DNA from: Kappaphycus alvarezii
Lineage: Eukaryota > Rhodophyta > Florideophyceae > Gigartinales > Solieriaceae
Reading direction: 5' to 3'
Length of the DNA stretch: 64,000 nt
Assembly: GCA_002205965.3 (NCBI GenBank)
Contig: NADL03000054.1
Span: 1-64,000 of the forward strand
In this document: piece after piece, positions 1 to 10,900 of the stretch
Position numbering within the stretch: the stretch's first letter is position 1
Layout: every line of letters begins with the position of its first letter
Notes under the pieces: model-generated
Told to the model about the DNA's origin: nothing
Seen by the model: only the letters and a program-made list of their open reading frames with translations
The model's database searches: none
Program-made: the position numbers and the translations under genes

Positions 1-9
1 GCAGTCCTA

Positions 10-840
10 ATGAGAAGCGCTCGTCAGCGGGATCAAACAAAGGCCATTAGTCTCCAGCGTGCGCGACAGTGGCGAAATGTAGTACTACTTCTCATCTACT
101 GCCGCCGATTCCATCACGAAAACTCCCAGTTCATACTTCAACCAATGAGCAACTATTTGCGAGCGAGACAGGACTATGAAGCTCATCTTCCAAGAGCAAT
201 CAGCATCGCAGAAACGTATTTCGCGATCAAATTCTTTGGAATGTCAGGCGCTGAGTGCAAATTTCATTTCCGTTTCAAGAAAAATGACGTTATTAAACTC
301 GTACAGGTAATTGGGTGGGCGCAAGGGAAGATGAGTACTTTAAGAAACAGATACGAATCAACTCCATTGTTGAATGTTTGTATTCTCCCTAGGCATATGA
401 GTGCTCCGCAAATATGGAGGCAGATGAAAAATTCTTTGCGAAGTATAAAAACCAGCTGTGTGAAGGTTTTCGGGAAACTTTAGAAGTTTCCATCTGGAAT
501 GGACTATACTTGTTGATTGGAGCATTTGATTGAAGCAGTCAATCATTCAAGGTAAATCATAATTTAGTTTTATATGCTCTTCATGAAAAATTTCAAGCGT
601 TGCCAAACTGTGTTAGTTTATTTTATGGGGCTTTTAATAGAATTTTCGGGGCATAATAACAATAATTGGCAGCGGGTAGTGTACAAACCTCACAAAAGTA
701 CGAATGATTTAAAGTTTCAAGTCATTTCTACTCCAGATTGAATATTTGCACAATTATCTGGACCAATAGAGGGTGGAAAACACGAATTTACGAAGAAACT
801 GAGATCTGGAGTTGACGAGCAATTGGAAAAATTCTAAATA
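10..840 (+). pseudogene. PIF/Harbinger-type transposase remnant (copy 1)
   Basis: Decayed DDE transposase of the Harbinger (HARBI1-like, DDE_Tnp_4) family. The first 157 codons are open from position 10 and end at a stop at 481-483. They contain RFKKNDVIKLVQVIG and LLNVCILPRHMSAPQIW, the arrangement of the N-terminal helical region in this family. After the stop another frame carries FSGHNNNNWQRVVY, LKFQVISTPD and SGPIEGGKHE (about 640-790), matching the conserved block around the first catalytic Asp, although the Asp-Gly itself is degraded. The second Asp and the Glu are not recognisable. A Harbinger-like accessory ORF lies downstream on the opposite strand, so the pair is probably one element whose left end lies at or beyond the window edge. 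Family identity is fairly firm; exact ends are not. Confidence 0.7.
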
Positions 841-1799
841 CTATCGAGAAGCCGTATGACATCTAATGGGACAGCGGTTATAACCGGAGGTCCTTCTTGG
901 TCATAACTTTTCAGGATGGTCGCTAAATAGAGCTAAAAATTTTAATACGGCGATTTCTAAACGCTGTGTCACTGTAAAATGGATTTTTATGGAGGCCTAG
1001 TTGTATTGGATAATTATAGACTTTAAAATGAAGCTCAGGATCGAAAAGTCTCCGTTGGCTCCTTTCTAGTACTGCGAGAAGTTGATTTGTAACCCTCGAA
1101 ACTTGTTTACAAAACAAAATCTCTCAGTACTCCAAATGTAGAACAACAATTCTCGAAGATTTTTTGAAGTCAAGAAAAGGAATTATTTTTATAGTTTATT
1201 AATTCAATCGGAGCGCGAAGAAGCGATAGAAAATTACATAGCAGAGGTCGCGAGAAACGAGCGACGCAGCGCGAAAATGGGCTCTTTCGACGACGAAAGT
1301 GTGGGAGGACGCCCCCACACTTTCTTAACGATCTTTCCAAGAGCTGAGCACCTTGAAAGTTTTCTCGGCGGTTTTGAGAGGAACAACCACTAAGGAAATA
1401 TAAGAGAACAATCCAACATTATTTTTATTCGAACGTACATAAATCCAACATCAACTTAAATTTACCCAGCTCAAAACAATTCCTGCTTCCCTTTCCTTCT
1501 CACGCTCAACTCGATCAATTTAATCGTTCTTCTACTACTGTTCCGGACACGCACGGTTCAGTTCCGAATTTTCCTCTCGATAGCCATCCTGGCATCATCT
1601 AAACTCCTTGAAGCGGCTACAAACAATTCCACATCGCTTTGAATTTGGGTTTTCGCGGATTCACTCATTTTTTCTTTGCAGCTTTTAGCGCCCGATCTGT
1701 TTATTCGCTCTCATCTCCACTTGGCGCTTCGCTCTCCTTTCTTTTTATCTATTGAGCGAAAATTGGAGCCCCAATTCGCTCTTTCTCAACCTCTTTCTC
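841..1799. other. Interior of Harbinger copy 1, no intact gene
   Basis: No reading frame is supportable here. The stretch probably holds the decayed 3' part of the transposase and of the accessory ORF that meets it head-on. The only distinct structure is the hairpin at 1296-1323. Confidence 0.4.
1296..1323. repeat. 10-bp perfect-stem hairpin
   Basis: AAAGTGTGGG and CCCACACTTT are perfect reverse complements separated by 8 bases. The hairpin sits between the two convergent Harbinger reading frames, where a 3'-end signal could lie, but no function can be shown. Confidence 0.6.
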
Positions 1800-2273
1800 T
1801 GAAGTCGCGTTTTGTTGAGTGCTTTAAGCGTCCAAGAAATCATCGTTTCGCTTTTTTATTGAGCTTAATTGCTCCCTTAGCTCTCTAATCTCGCCTATAA
1901 TTCCGCTCATTTTCCTTTCTACTGCATCGCGCTCGTGAAATATTTTCTGAACTCGCTTGTACCTATCTTGCATAGCTTTCCATGTGAAAATTTAAGAAAG
2001 CTTCTGCGTTGCGTTCGCTTGCTTTGCAGCTATATCAAAAAGCTTTTTGGCAGCCCAATTCGGCGAAATGTGTGCTTTCAATGCCTCAGCTTCGTGTGCA
2101 ATAACTAGGTCATCGTTTGTGGTGTATTTTGATCTGCGTCCGATATGCACATTCGCTGTCGCCTCGCTGGCAGCCTCGATCGGTTGAGATCTCGTCACGG
2201 TAAAGGGAGGGTTGTCTGAAGGGGGCGAGCTGGAGGAAGAGGGGCTCCTTTCATTCTCCTGTGACGCGGCCAT
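1800..2273 (-). pseudogene. Harbinger accessory ORF (Myb/SANT-like), decayed
   Basis: Reading leftward from 2273, a 93-codon frame begins with a Ser/Pro-rich leader (MAASQENERSPSSSSS). It continues into RRSKYTTNDDLVIAHEAEAL and PNWAAKKLFDIAAKQAN, which looks like the start of the Myb/SANT-type DNA-binding domain encoded by the second gene of PIF/Harbinger transposons. After the stop near 1992 another frame holds WKAMQDRYKRVQKIF and ERKMSG, the usual continuation of such proteins, and then a coiled-coil-like Glu/Lys-rich tail. In this family the protein helps carry the transposase to the nucleus and to the element ends. It converges with the transposase frame at 10-840. The assignment rests on pattern, not on a search. 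Confidence 0.5.
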
Positions 2274-2786
2274 ATTCGCAAGGTTAAAGGTTGCTCATGG
2301 GACAAAGGCGGTGCCAGAGATATGGATATACTTAGGGATAGGGGCTCTATTTGGAGAAAAAAAGGATGGCTTTGATGGACTGGTTGCAGTTAAATCCATC
2401 ATTCATGTGAATAACACGCTCCAACTGTAGGGAAACTTTGTACACATAATAAGGAATCATAATATTTTTTACTTCAATAAAAGGTCAAAATTCGGCAATC
2501 TAGCTCACACTACATTGCAAAACTTTTCAACGATTTTTGCACTCCAATTAATAAAAGTTTCTTTGCAGTTTTTTGTTGCGCAACTTTCTACTGTACAGTA
2601 CCCTTCTCCGCTGGCTCAGTTTAGGATACTTAAGTGTTAGAATTAGAAGATGTTTTTGTCAGGCGGACAATGCCAACCGACTGTAGTTCCAATTTATTAC
2701 GTATGATGACTAGAATTTATATATTCTAGATTAATTTTCTATGCCTTATACTGTAAGTTAGGCTATGCAACTGTACTGCAGTTTGT

Positions 2787-2870
2787 CAGCTAATCTGCAG
2801 TATACTGTCAGCTAGTCTACAGTATACTCCTGACCTGGGCACCTCAGGCAGGGTAATCTACAGTATAAAG
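2787..2870. repeat. 22-bp degenerate tandem repeat
   Basis: Two adjacent 22-bp units (2787-2808 and 2809-2830) share the core CAGCTARTCTRCAGTATACT. A partial third, GTAATCTACAGTATA, lies at 2853-2867. The core overlaps the CAGTATA/CTGTA motif that recurs between genes in this window. Confidence 0.6.
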
Positions 2871-2898
2871 AGAGTGATGGTGTTGCATCCCGCACAGC

Positions 2899-2947
2899 AT
2901 CACCAACAACAACATCATCAACGAACAAAACGACAACAACAGCAAAA
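2899..2947. repeat. CAA-rich simple sequence
   Basis: A run of CAA, CAC and CAG triplets on the + strand. It could encode a poly-Gln/Thr/Asn tract but is not part of a credible ORF. Confidence 0.5.
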
Positions 2948-3282
2948 CTTTTGTGCCTCCTTCCCCCCTATTATTGTGCTCGGTATAGTATAAACCAATT
3001 GGTCGAGATTCGGCTCTCGCCCACGCTCATCTCCGGGGCGAAACCACATTAAGAGGTATGGGGGCGAAGTTTATCAATTTTTTTATCAAAAGCGCCTTAT
3101 CGCGGCGTTTCATCGCGCTTCGATGGTCCAGATTGAATATAAAAACAATCAAATACATCAACAAGAACCTTTTGTTCAGCACTTTGGCCCTCTGTCCCCC
3201 ATATTCCCTGTAGTTCCCAAAGTAAGTTAATCTCGGACACATCCAAGGGTACTTCCTATGGCTTCTGCACCCATAAAAGCCT

Positions 3283-3828
3283 CTACACACAACGAAGCAA
3301 CAAAATGAATTGCTTAGAGAGAAGCCTGGCGCCCTGTTCCCACCACGCCCGCCACCTCATCGCACCCGCTGGCCATATTGGTGAGCTGTTTTGCGTCGAT
3401 TTTTCTGCTACCTCCATAGCCGCCTTAATGGCCAGTTCCTTGGCTTCCTTTGCCTGGGGCCTCGAGGGTGCGGCTTTTGAACGCCTCGCAGCGGCCAGCA
3501 CCGCACGTTTGTGTTTCTTCATTTGTTTCCGTGTTGCCATTTCCTCTCTGCGTTGCCGTTTGGAGGCTCACTCTCAATCTTGGTTATCGCGTGCAACACG
3601 AGCAGCTACAATGTATCTTAGAAGCTTCATATCAATTTTGCGTTGCTGCCTCTCGAGTTCTGCCTTTGTATCTTTTTTCTCCTTCTCTTGGGGCTTCTCA
3701 AGCACTTCGGCGTTGCTAATGCACTCTGTTGGCGCACCGGCGTCGAATATAGCAACCTTTCTGGGATTTTTGTTGCTGATTTGCGCCGTCACTGTGCTGG
3801 ATGCGCTGTAGGACCCAGTTCCCATCAA
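3283..3828 (-). pseudogene. Lys/Arg/Glu-rich coiled-coil-like reading frame, broken
   Basis: One frame runs leftward from 3828 to 3283, interrupted by two in-frame TGA codons around 3566-3576. The first part contains EKPQEKEKKDTKAELERQQRK. The second contains ATRKQMKKHKRAVLAAARRSK and then a run of Ala/Lys/Glu. The heptad-like charge pattern suggests a long coiled coil. Fragments in the same style continue to about 4050. I recognise no family. It may be another transposon accessory protein, since the accessory ORF of the Harbinger copy at 47-48 kb has similar composition. Confidence 0.35.
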
Positions 3829-4734
3829 GGTTGAATTAACATTTCAGCGTTGCATGGTTGTAAAGTGCGTAATGTGCCAATGGAACTAGTTTTGCTGACA
3901 ATGTCGCGATCTGTTGCCATCGTGCCGTGGTCATTATATCGCTGTCACACGGCGAGAATGCGGGATGCAGGACCACCCTGTCTTATTTTCCTCTGTTCAA
4001 TCGCTGCTGCTTCTTTACGCTTGTCTCTTGCGCTTGTTAATCGTTGCGACCATCGGAGGTCAACGAGTATACCCCGGTAACCAGTAATGAATCAGTCAAG
4101 ATCTTGGAGGAAATAGATTTGTAGGTGTGTACTGCACAGGCGAGGTTGAAGTCAACCTGGTGAATATCTCGGACCCTCAAGCGCCGAAAGTCATCAGGAA
4201 GCTCACGCAGCGGGCTCTTGAAGCGCTTATTGATGGTTTTATGACAATTTTGTAATACCTAGGAGTTGTTTGCTGGCTGAACTATCACCTAGGAAACGTT
4301 TTTCTTGCACTGTTCTATCCATTCTGTGCCATTCATAGAAGAATGCTCATCCAAGCACCGAAGATAGCTGTTACCGTCATTGAAGTTTCTAACAAACCTA
4401 TTCTTGTGAGTAAAAAGGGCTACGAGAATACCCTTCTCCACGGACCCATTGTGTGAAACCTCGATGACGGCATCCCCTGACATCTAGTTAGTCCTTGTAT
4501 ATTTGGCACAAATGCCGGAAAAAGTTTCACCAAATGAACCAGTCACGGGAAAACACCATCTCTCATTGCAACGCTTTCCCTCGATGATAAAAAAGGGAGA
4601 AGCAACTCTACTCGATGCTGAAGCAATAAAAACGGCCGTGATGTACAGGTTACTACTGTATGTCGTGCTTTCACCTTCAAACCCATCTTGGTGTGAGTTG
4701 GCAATGGTAAAGGCCTTCCCCCTATTAGCTTTCC
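3829..4734. other. No recognised gene
   Basis: Only short frames are open here (for example 64 codons on - at 4289-4483 and 79 on + at 4503-4742). None shows a family motif. Decayed coding sequence is possible but not demonstrable. Confidence 0.4.
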
Positions 4735-5349
4735 TTAATTAAACCGCCGGGGAAGGGTACAATCTGTAAAAGTGTAGTTCGGAAGGAAGCATTTGCATCT
4801 TCCAAGAAAAAGAAATTTGGCAGCCAATGGAAATATAACTCCCCCATCAGGTTTCAAAAGATAACTATCCTTTATTTCTCGACGCCCGGCACAATTTGAT
4901 TGCTCTATTTCCCTCTCACAGGTGTGAAACAAGTCTATCGCCTGTCTTCCTCTTACTGACTTTATAATAGTAAGTTGATTAGCCGTATATCCGCGTTTCA
5001 TAATAGGTTTACCCTCCTTAACCCGTTTCTCCGCTTCTTTACTTCCTCTCATGCTCGCTACATCTTCATACTCCACTATACCGAGAACTATCAGCGATTT
5101 CATTCCAATTTCGAACGGATCAGAATGATCAGAAATTCTACTCATCTTGTTTTCTGACCCTTTAATTTTCCCTGTAATGAGATCGAAACCAGCGATTTGC
5201 TCTCTGAATTCACTTACCGCTACGGAAAAGATAATATCACCCATTTTCTTCTTTGGGAGCAATTGATCCGTCCTTACGTAAGTAAAATAATGTTCGAGCA
5301 AATTATGAGTTGGAAGGAATACTTTGAAGAACGTTATCGCTACACACAT
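4735..5349 (-). CDS. Hypothetical protein, 204 codons, unrecognised
   Basis: The longest open frame in the first 14 kb, read leftward from ATG at 5349. The first 25 residues are hydrophobic-rich (MCVAITFFKVFLP), but I would not call a signal peptide. The middle is charged, with ISDHSDPFEIGMKSLIVLG and SMRGSKEAEKRVKEGKP. The C-terminus is hydrophobic (GGVIFPLAAKFLFLGRC). I recognise no domain. Surrounding DNA is full of decayed mobile DNA, so this may be a fragment of an element or a chance ORF. Confidence 0.25.
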   Translation of the reverse strand: MCVAITFFKVFLPTHNLLEHYFTYVRTDQLLPKKKMGDIIFSVAVSEFREQIAGFDLITGKIKGSENKMSRISDHSDPFEIGMKSLIVLGIVEYEDVASMRGSKEAEKRVKEGKPIMKRGYTANQLTIIKSVRGRQAIDLFHTCEREIEQSNCAGRREIKDSYLLKPDGGVIFPLAAKFLFLGRCKCFLPNYTFTDCTLPRRFN

Positions 5350-5957
5350 ATTTCCAAAAACAACGAGCGCAGGTACCTATTCCGGTCCAGCATCCAACGC
5401 CGCCCACAACTGCAGTTCAAGAACTACAAGATTCTTTTCTACCCGAGGATACGAATAAAAGCTCTATCAAGTCCGGAATCGCGCTGTGCGACGCATTATA
5501 AGGAGAGCGATGATATCCAAACTGCGTAGAAGTGGTGGGAATCAGGTACAGAGGACTTGCACATCCGCCATAATGGTGAGGGCCTAATCAATTCGGAGGA
5601 AACGAGTGGATTTAAGCGTGAGATTGCAGAGCGCTCCACGATTTTAAATAATAGATGAGAGGATGTTCAGGATCCCTGCTTTTCCTAACGGAATTTTTGC
5701 ATAGAATTTGGTATGGAGAAACAGTTTCAATAAGATTTAAAATTGATCTTCAGGCCGGCGAATTGGATAAAAGTAGGGCATCCGTGTTGCGGATGTTTGT
5801 TAATGATGCGTTAGAAATTTTCTGCAATTAGATGAATAAACGAACAGCACTTGGAATTGTCAAACTTCAATGTCTTCAAATCTAGTCCGTTCTGTGCTTC
5901 TCTGTATTCCTATTATCGTTAGTTGCAAGAGTAAGCCTTGAAAAAGCTGTATAACTG
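5350..5957. other. No recognised gene
   Basis: A short + frame ends at 5529. Nothing else is open and no structure stands out. Confidence 0.4.
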
Positions 5958-7919
5958 CAGTAGTCACTTCTTTTAAGGACGAGGACAGGAGAACTATTTG
6001 AATTCCTTATGATGAGTATTTCCTTGGAGGAGTTAAAGAAGAACCCATGTCAGGCCTCACTTTATTGATTGAAATAGGACTGAATATTTGTATTCTACAG
6101 AGATTTGACCGGTTGATGTTTCATCGAGTGCAGCAAAGTGCGAAGTTCACGGATGAGTTGCAAATTGATCATGACTTGGCACTCCGTCACCCTGATACAT
6201 AACTTAACAGCGCTAACTTGCTCCATAACTGGCATATAGGGCTCCATCGTATTTTAATCGCGTGAATACATGTCAATGCTGGATGAATAACGTATTTACT
6301 CCACCAAATTTTGATAAATATCAGAAACATTAATATTCTCGTGGATATCATCGTCATCGGCAGTGATCACATAGCTGATGGACATTCGAGTCTGCACACT
6401 AGCCAGCTATGAAATGAAAATATATTGTTCTGTCTCTGTTAATAATTCATTGCTCACGGGGGTAACATCAGTTGATAATGGTGTCGAAATGATACCGCAC
6501 TGCCTCTAGCGATTGGAGAGATGATACTAGATGTAAAATCCTCCCGAATCGCCTTCAACTGGCCATATCTGCCTGTTGGTCAATCTTGTAAATCTCATCG
6601 CTGGAATCCAATACATCAAGTGCTGGATTATATTTCATCGTACGGTATCAGAGCTTCAGACTGGCAATTATTACTGTATCCGTAGGTTGCAACATTGAAG
6701 TAGTACTTGCAGACAAGAATACCACTTGGACTGAAGCAAGATCAGGGGAAAAATCTGCGGAACCGTGTCCAGAAAAATTATCCAGAAGCAACATCCTTTT
6801 GCGACAAGGAATCCGACTGATGTAACTATCAAACTGATTGAGACAGTCGGAAAATATCTAAATGGCCATCCATTTTCTTATAAGCCTCGTTGTAAAACCC
6901 AAGTTCACAGCCAGTATTGTTCTGTAAGAACCTATGCTTTTTAGCATTCCCAATAGTGAGACGTGGTAAATTTTCGGCGTTCTACAAATTGGAGAGCTCA
7001 AAATATCGACAAAGAAAACGTAAAGTAGGAATATCTCTTTCTATTGCAGTCTTATCACCATCAGAGCCTTCTCCATAAAGCTTTCGTGACTTCAAATTCC
7101 AACGCTTCTGAAAGCGATACAACCCTCCTGCGGAAAACTTAAAGTCAATTTTCTCGTTATATTTAAGGATATCATTGACTACAGACAAAAATCATTTCGC
7201 TTTCAAGCGAATAATATCACCTCTCAAGCATGTCTTCGAGTTACATTGGTCTTTGATCCACTGAAGTAGGTGTTTCTCAATCACCATTTGTGCAGGCTTG
7301 CGGGCACGTTTAAAATTATCAGAAAGAATTTCTCTGCCTTTATCAAAGCTATATTCAAGTCGACAAAGAAAGGGCCTCGACAGCGTAAAAGAAATTTCAA
7401 AGTGCTGGAGTGCCCTATTTGCTAAGTGCTCGAAGTTTAAGGGTTTGGAATGGCGCCGGTTCCGAATCTCAGCCTCAACAACAGCTTGATACTTGTTGGC
7501 AAGATAGTTTCTCGTCATGTTGTTGTCCGTGTTTGACGAATGACTCGGGGTTGGGGGAGTATGGTGGGTCTTGAGAAAGGAGTGGATCCTCAAGCATTGT
7601 AAGTACCTGAAATATTGAAGTGTAGCCCTGTCATGCGGAAATAAGTGTGCTAATTTGGCAATTTAAACAAAATAACTGCTGCTTTGTTACAGATGAGCCG
7701 AAGTGAGTGAGCTTTCCTTAATTGAAAATTGAAATAAATTCAATATTATTCATTATCAAATATTTTTGAATTTTTGTTTCAAGCGAACTATCCTTATGAT
7801 GAGAAATAACTTAACGGTAAATATGGTTAATATTTAGTGGTTAATATCCTAATGGATATGTATCCGTTACTTGTAGCGGGTTTTTTCTTTAGTAAAGTGT
7901 GTCTAACGAGGGACTACTG
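5958..7919 (-). mobile_element. Pogo/Tigger-like DNA transposon remnant, tentative ends
   Basis: The coding part at 6540-7518 marks this as a Pogo/Tigger-type element. The right edge reads outward-in as CAGTAGTCCCTCGTTAGAC (reverse complement of sequence ending at 7919), a form typical of Pogo/Tigger ends, and is followed by TA as expected for this superfamily. A partly matching CAGTAGTCACTTCTT starts at 5958. The match is only about the first 8-12 bases and the left flank is not TA, so the left end is uncertain. The region 5958-6540 should hold the decayed C-terminal coding part. Confidence 0.45.
6540..7518 (-). pseudogene. Pogo/Tigger-like transposase, broken
   Basis: Read leftward. Residues from MTRNYLANKYQAVVEAE through FEHLANRALQHFEI match the CENP-B/Tigger N-terminal helix-turn-helix; 7518 is therefore a better start than the upstream ATG at 7593. 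After an in-frame TGA at 7192-7194 the same frame continues with VNDILKYNEKIDFKFSAGGLY, QKRWNLKSRKLYGEG, the second CENP-B-type DNA-binding segment (FSASxGWLxxFKxR...GE). Further on, in shifted frames around 6640-6790, LLDNFSGH and TTSMLQPTDTVIIASLK match the second catalytic Asp block and the QPxDxGVI block of the DDE_1 domain. Several frameshifts and stops make it inactive. Confidence 0.7.
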
Positions 7920-10900
7920 TAATATGGAATGCAAGTGGCTGCTGTATTTTCCTTGAATGTACAAAATATATTCTTTACATTTTGCTGATATTCCCTTCAA
8001 CTGGAGCTGGAAGTGAGAACGGCAAGGTTTGAGGAACTCAGAGGTATCTCAGTCATCTCATGGGTGAATATCAAAGAGTTTCATCTCAGGCATATGGAAA
8101 AGTATTTACAAACTCAAACAATGAACTATTTACTCTTAAATTGAACTATTTTGGTACTTTTGTGTCAAAAAATTCTTCTGAAACGTGAAGAAATCGAAAA
8201 GTCCACCGATAATGGTATATAGCTGATTTTTCAGCGATGAACTCTTTCATGGTGTTCTCTAGGTTCAATTCAGTCGTCAGTAAGAGAATATTTAATACTT
8301 TTTTGAAAAGATATCAAGTCAGTGAAGAGCACCGACTGGATATATTGTAATAAATGACGTAAATTACACGAAAACGGGAGTAATTGAGGAGCTAAGTACA
8401 TTAAGGGTTTGTTTGTCTGGATTATGTAGTCGAAGATCTATGCAATTCTTCTCACTATTTCGTTTCTTGATCTACTATGAACTCCAAATTATTCGTCCTG
8501 GCCCAATATGAGTGTGGTTCAGAGGATGAGGATGGAAGATTTGATACCATCGAAAAAGATCGCCCTAGAAATTTTATTTTTGAAGACCATTTAATTCAGA
8601 GTGTACCGTAAGAAATCGATAGAAAGTAGGTAGCGGAAACGACTCAGGGTTCTTAAAGAGAAAGAGGGACAGCGAACACCCTGTGGGTCTTCGTGTGTGT
8701 GTTGGGTTTCTCATTGTCTGACGGTGTTCCGTTCCTAGACGAGAAGAACAGCGCACCGCGTATTGCACTACAGAGAATTAGGATTAACTCCGAAACTGTG
8801 AATTAGGACGACGGTGTCAAAACAAGAGCAAGAAGCGAGGGTTTCTGGGAAATTTTTGCGAAACAGTGAACTCTTGTGGAAATAATTATTGTTAATTATC
8901 GTTACTTACTCACTATTTTTTACTTCAATCAATTGATATTTATTGCACTAAATCTATGCGAAATTTTCCGAAATTGGCTTAGATGCAATATTTCGAAATT
9001 AGTGTTTGTTTTCAATATATGTAAATAAACTCTAAATTGGTTTCTTCAAGAGATCGATGAGGTCTTCATTTTCCCTCATTTATTTCGTATATCGTCGCTT
9101 CCTTTTTTAGTTTACACCACGGAAGTAAGGACTGCGTAATATTCCATGGGGGAGTAAGAATACCTAATTCTGACGTGTGATGCACTTTCTGAATAGTTAT
9201 TTTTGGTTCCGATATATGGATACCAAACTAGTGTCTATATGGATTTTTTTCTCTTCCAAAATGTAAAAGCTGGTATTTAATGGCCACTTAAGAATCGGAA
9301 AGAGTTTTATCTACTCCCTCAAATGTTTGATGCAACTCCCACTGAGTTTGGTGTTACTGGGATCGGCACAGCTATCCAAGTACCAATGGTATTAGCTTAA
9401 ACATCACCCCTGTAAAGATAAATCAGACGGTGCTGTACTGTATGAGTACATCCCACTTGTGGCGAATCCCGAAACCATGCTCAACCCTTTCACACCGAGT
9501 TCTCAACTATGAAGCACCAAATCTTGTTTTCCTCCCTACCACTTACCAAGGAATACAGCTAAATTTCCCACCTTTTCCTGAAATCTCCGACCTCTAAAGT
9601 TTACTAATGTCCCATCCTACCTCATCTATTCTTCCCTTGCGTCTATACCTGTATAGAAGTTGTCTATCAGAGTTTCACAACCCAATACATTGTGTAATCA
9701 TCTCTTAGATTGGTAACTTCGTGGAATTCCGCGTATTTTCCCTGCTATAGAGAGTTAATTAGGGTCTTGATAAAGTAAAAAGCTTTCACCTGACCCCCTC
9801 TGACAAGGCTGATCGGTCTATTTGGATTAAAGGTCAGTATTAGACTGGAACTAAAAGAATCAGACGCCATCCTGACCTTCAGTATTCACCAAAGGGTATA
9901 ATGTTCTGCTATCCATGCTCTTCCATTTATTTAATCTTTGTACGTGAGATCACTAGACTAAAATTCCTTATCATTGCGTAAGCCGCAGGGCCTAATACAC
10001 TCTGTAGAGCCCATTTCACTCTAAATCAAGTCTTGAATGATGGGCCGTAAACTATGTTAGATAGTGAGGAGTTTATGTTTGCTTTTAGACTCCTTTATCT
10101 TCCTAGGTCTTTTGAACCCTCTTGCAGGAAGTTTTTCCCCATCAGCCAACGTCAATAACTGGCCTAAGATTCATAAACAATTCGGAAGGATGACATGCAT
10201 TGCTACCCTTCCGCGTTCTTAACAATATCCTTTCTGCTTGGGTAACGATAAACGATCGTGGAAAAATTACGTTAATAATATTATCCTCGAACATGTTAAG
10301 ACTGGCGTCTGGTTCCCCTACTCTGCACTATCCAAAATTTCCTCCATCTATTCTACTGCTGCTCCAAAAAAGATCGCCAATATGATACGTTTGAGATGTT
10401 ACTGCTGACCCTAACTGATAAAATTGTCGTCACAGATTAGTTAAGAGAGTGTTAAATTCATTCTGTTTCGGTCCCTCTCCCTCCCTACAGGTTCGGTCCC
10501 GATCTTGTAAGGATTAGTACAAGCGAGGTAGATCTGCGCTTTTTCTCGGGAGACACCGGCCTCGGGTAAAAATCAGAGAGCGTTTCTACGTTGTGAAGGA
10601 TGATTAAATTGTTCCTTTTTTCGTGTGAGTTCCTTTGAGATATTATAAAGTTGCGAAAAAGAGGTATTATAGACATAATTGTACTCGGATCTATATTTTT
10701 CGGACTCTTTCGCTGCTTATCCTTCAATAAGAGGGTTGAATCTTTTATGTCAGAATCCACTCTTCCACTTTCTACCACTGCTTCTTTAGTCGACTCCTTG
10801 ACCATTCCTCCCGGTTCCCTTTGACATCGCAGCGGCCTGTACTGTCGGTGATCTTCTGGGGTCCTTAGATCCTTCCATATCCCTCTCATCACTCCTTTTG

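Larger units (their letters stand above)
2274..3282. other. Intergenic stretch with short repeats
   Basis: No gene seen. It holds a TACTGTACAGTA palindrome at 2589-2600, a degenerate tandem repeat at 2787-2870 and a CAA-rich tract at 2899-2947. Confidence 0.5.

Noticed and set aside
923..1117. 64-codon minus ORF resembling YNYPIQLGLH
   Set aside because: A few residues recall a transposase 'Y.YP' block, but it is on the wrong strand relative to the transposase and has no other support.
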